From: Edolisoma coerulescens
Taxonomy: Eukaryota > Chordata > Aves > Passeriformes > Campephagidae
Length of the DNA stretch: 64,000 nucleotides
Direction: 5' to 3'
Assembly: GCA_013397115.1 (NCBI GenBank)
Contig: VWZW01006276.1
Coordinates: 423,581 to 487,580, forward strand
Position 1 is the stretch's first letter. Every line of letters starts with the position of its first letter. The notes beneath the pieces were generated by a model, which did no database searches, had not been told where the DNA came from, and saw only the letters and a program-made list of their open reading frames with translations. Positions 63,476-64,000 of this stretch are shown here, piece after piece. Position numbers and translations under genes: made by a program.

Positions 63476-64000
63476 CAGCAACAGACACAAGGAAATAATT
63501 TCTAAATTCATAAAGAACCGGTTGCGATCATGAAAAGCACTTCAGTCAATGCTTCTAACTGATATGCTAATTAAAAGAGATAACCAGTCTTAATCAAACT
63601 AATTACACTGCAGATTAAAGGTATTTGGAATTTAACAGAGTTTCCCCTACGTATCTACATTACATTATGGTGACCTTAAGCAGCAACCTGGAATAAATAC
63701 GTTAATATGTTTCTGTAAAGAATTCTTAACACACAATTTAACCACAGAACGTAAAAGGCAAGCAATGAATAAGAAGACATAATGGTTGTTATGATTTCTG
63801 CTCTTGTTTAAACTGTGGGGGGTTTTACATGAGGCCACCTGACACCAGTCTGAGGCATGGAATGATAAAACAATAGCCTTTAAAATATCCTCTGCACCCA
63901 CTTTTTTCCTTCTGCATTATGTTTCGTTTGCTTTTGCATTCTCACAATAACAAATGCCACAGCAGGTTCACAGTGTCATCGGCGCCAAGAGGTTTCCATG

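Larger units (their letters stand above)
28162..64000 (-). other. SDK1 intron upstream of the exon (partial, at least 35.8 kb)
   Basis: This is the intron before the Ig2 exon; its donor lies beyond position 64000. The preceding coding segment should encode the first half of Ig2 (a PQPQVTWFRDG-like stretch) and should end with two bases of a codon. No such frame was found by eye on the minus strand. Large introns between early exons are a known property of vertebrate SDK1. I cannot exclude an unrelated non-coding RNA gene lying inside the intron. Confidence 0.68.

Noticed and set aside
1..64000. CRISPR array, operon, prophage, integrated virus or LTR element
   Set aside because: No regularly spaced direct repeats, no ribosome-binding-site-led gene clusters, and no LTR pairs, gag/pol-like frames or terminal inverted repeats were seen. 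The repeat content is avian CR1 and old SINE.
1..64000. tRNA or rRNA genes
   Set aside because: No cloverleaf with intact A and B boxes, and no rRNA-like segments, were recognised by eye.

Overview
This is vertebrate genomic DNA, almost certainly from a bird. The case for a bird is the repeat content. At least seven fragments of the CR1 LINE 3' end are present. Several carry the characteristic 'ctgcccatggcagg ... ggtccttccaaccca ... attctatga' tail, and others lie in antisense. There are also two faint, old MIR-like SINE remnants. No bacterial, viral or organellar gene structure is visible, and I see no LTR element or DNA transposon. The species cannot be fixed from this sequence.

The window holds one exon that I can support. 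It is a 134-nt minus-strand exon at 28028-28161 with good splice sites on both sides. It encodes the C-terminal half of an Ig domain (AITLENQLVIL ... DAGGYYVQAVNEKNGENKTS ... FIHLSVA). I recognise this as the second Ig domain of the Sidekick family of synaptic adhesion molecules, with SDK1 a better match than SDK2 from memory. Everything else is best read as SDK1 intron: at least 28.0 kb on the 3' (low-coordinate) side and at least 35.8 kb on the 5' (high-coordinate) side. Introns of this size fit the very large SDK1 locus of vertebrates. I searched by eye for the neighbouring SDK1 coding segments (first half of Ig2, start of Ig3) and did not find them.

Layout: 1-28027 is the downstream intron. 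It contains a MIR-like relic (about 3.6-3.84 kb), a T25 tract beside a CR1 (4.44-4.88 kb), a CpG-richer patch (8.34-8.70 kb), a CR1 3' end (11.6-11.8 kb), short tandem duplications (15.8 and 21.7 kb), a small antisense CR1 (18.9 kb) and a C15/A12 tract (21.0 kb). 28028-28161 is the exon. 28162-64000 is the upstream intron. It contains CR1 fragments at 29.6-29.95, 31.8, 44.5, 55.0-55.1 and 63.0-63.5 kb, CpG-richer patches at 30.8-31.1 and 38.2-38.7 kb, a second MIR-like relic (36.5 kb) and two AT-rich tandem or palindromic blocks (42.05-42.26 and 49.05-49.26 kb).

Nearly all open reading frames in this window are short chance frames in intron or fall inside CR1. I found no convincing new biological system. 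The points most worth checking are the exon itself (an Ig domain whose F-strand cysteine position is valine), an in-frame read-through of its donor into the intron, the CpG-rich patches and some low-repeat stretches that may be conserved non-coding elements.
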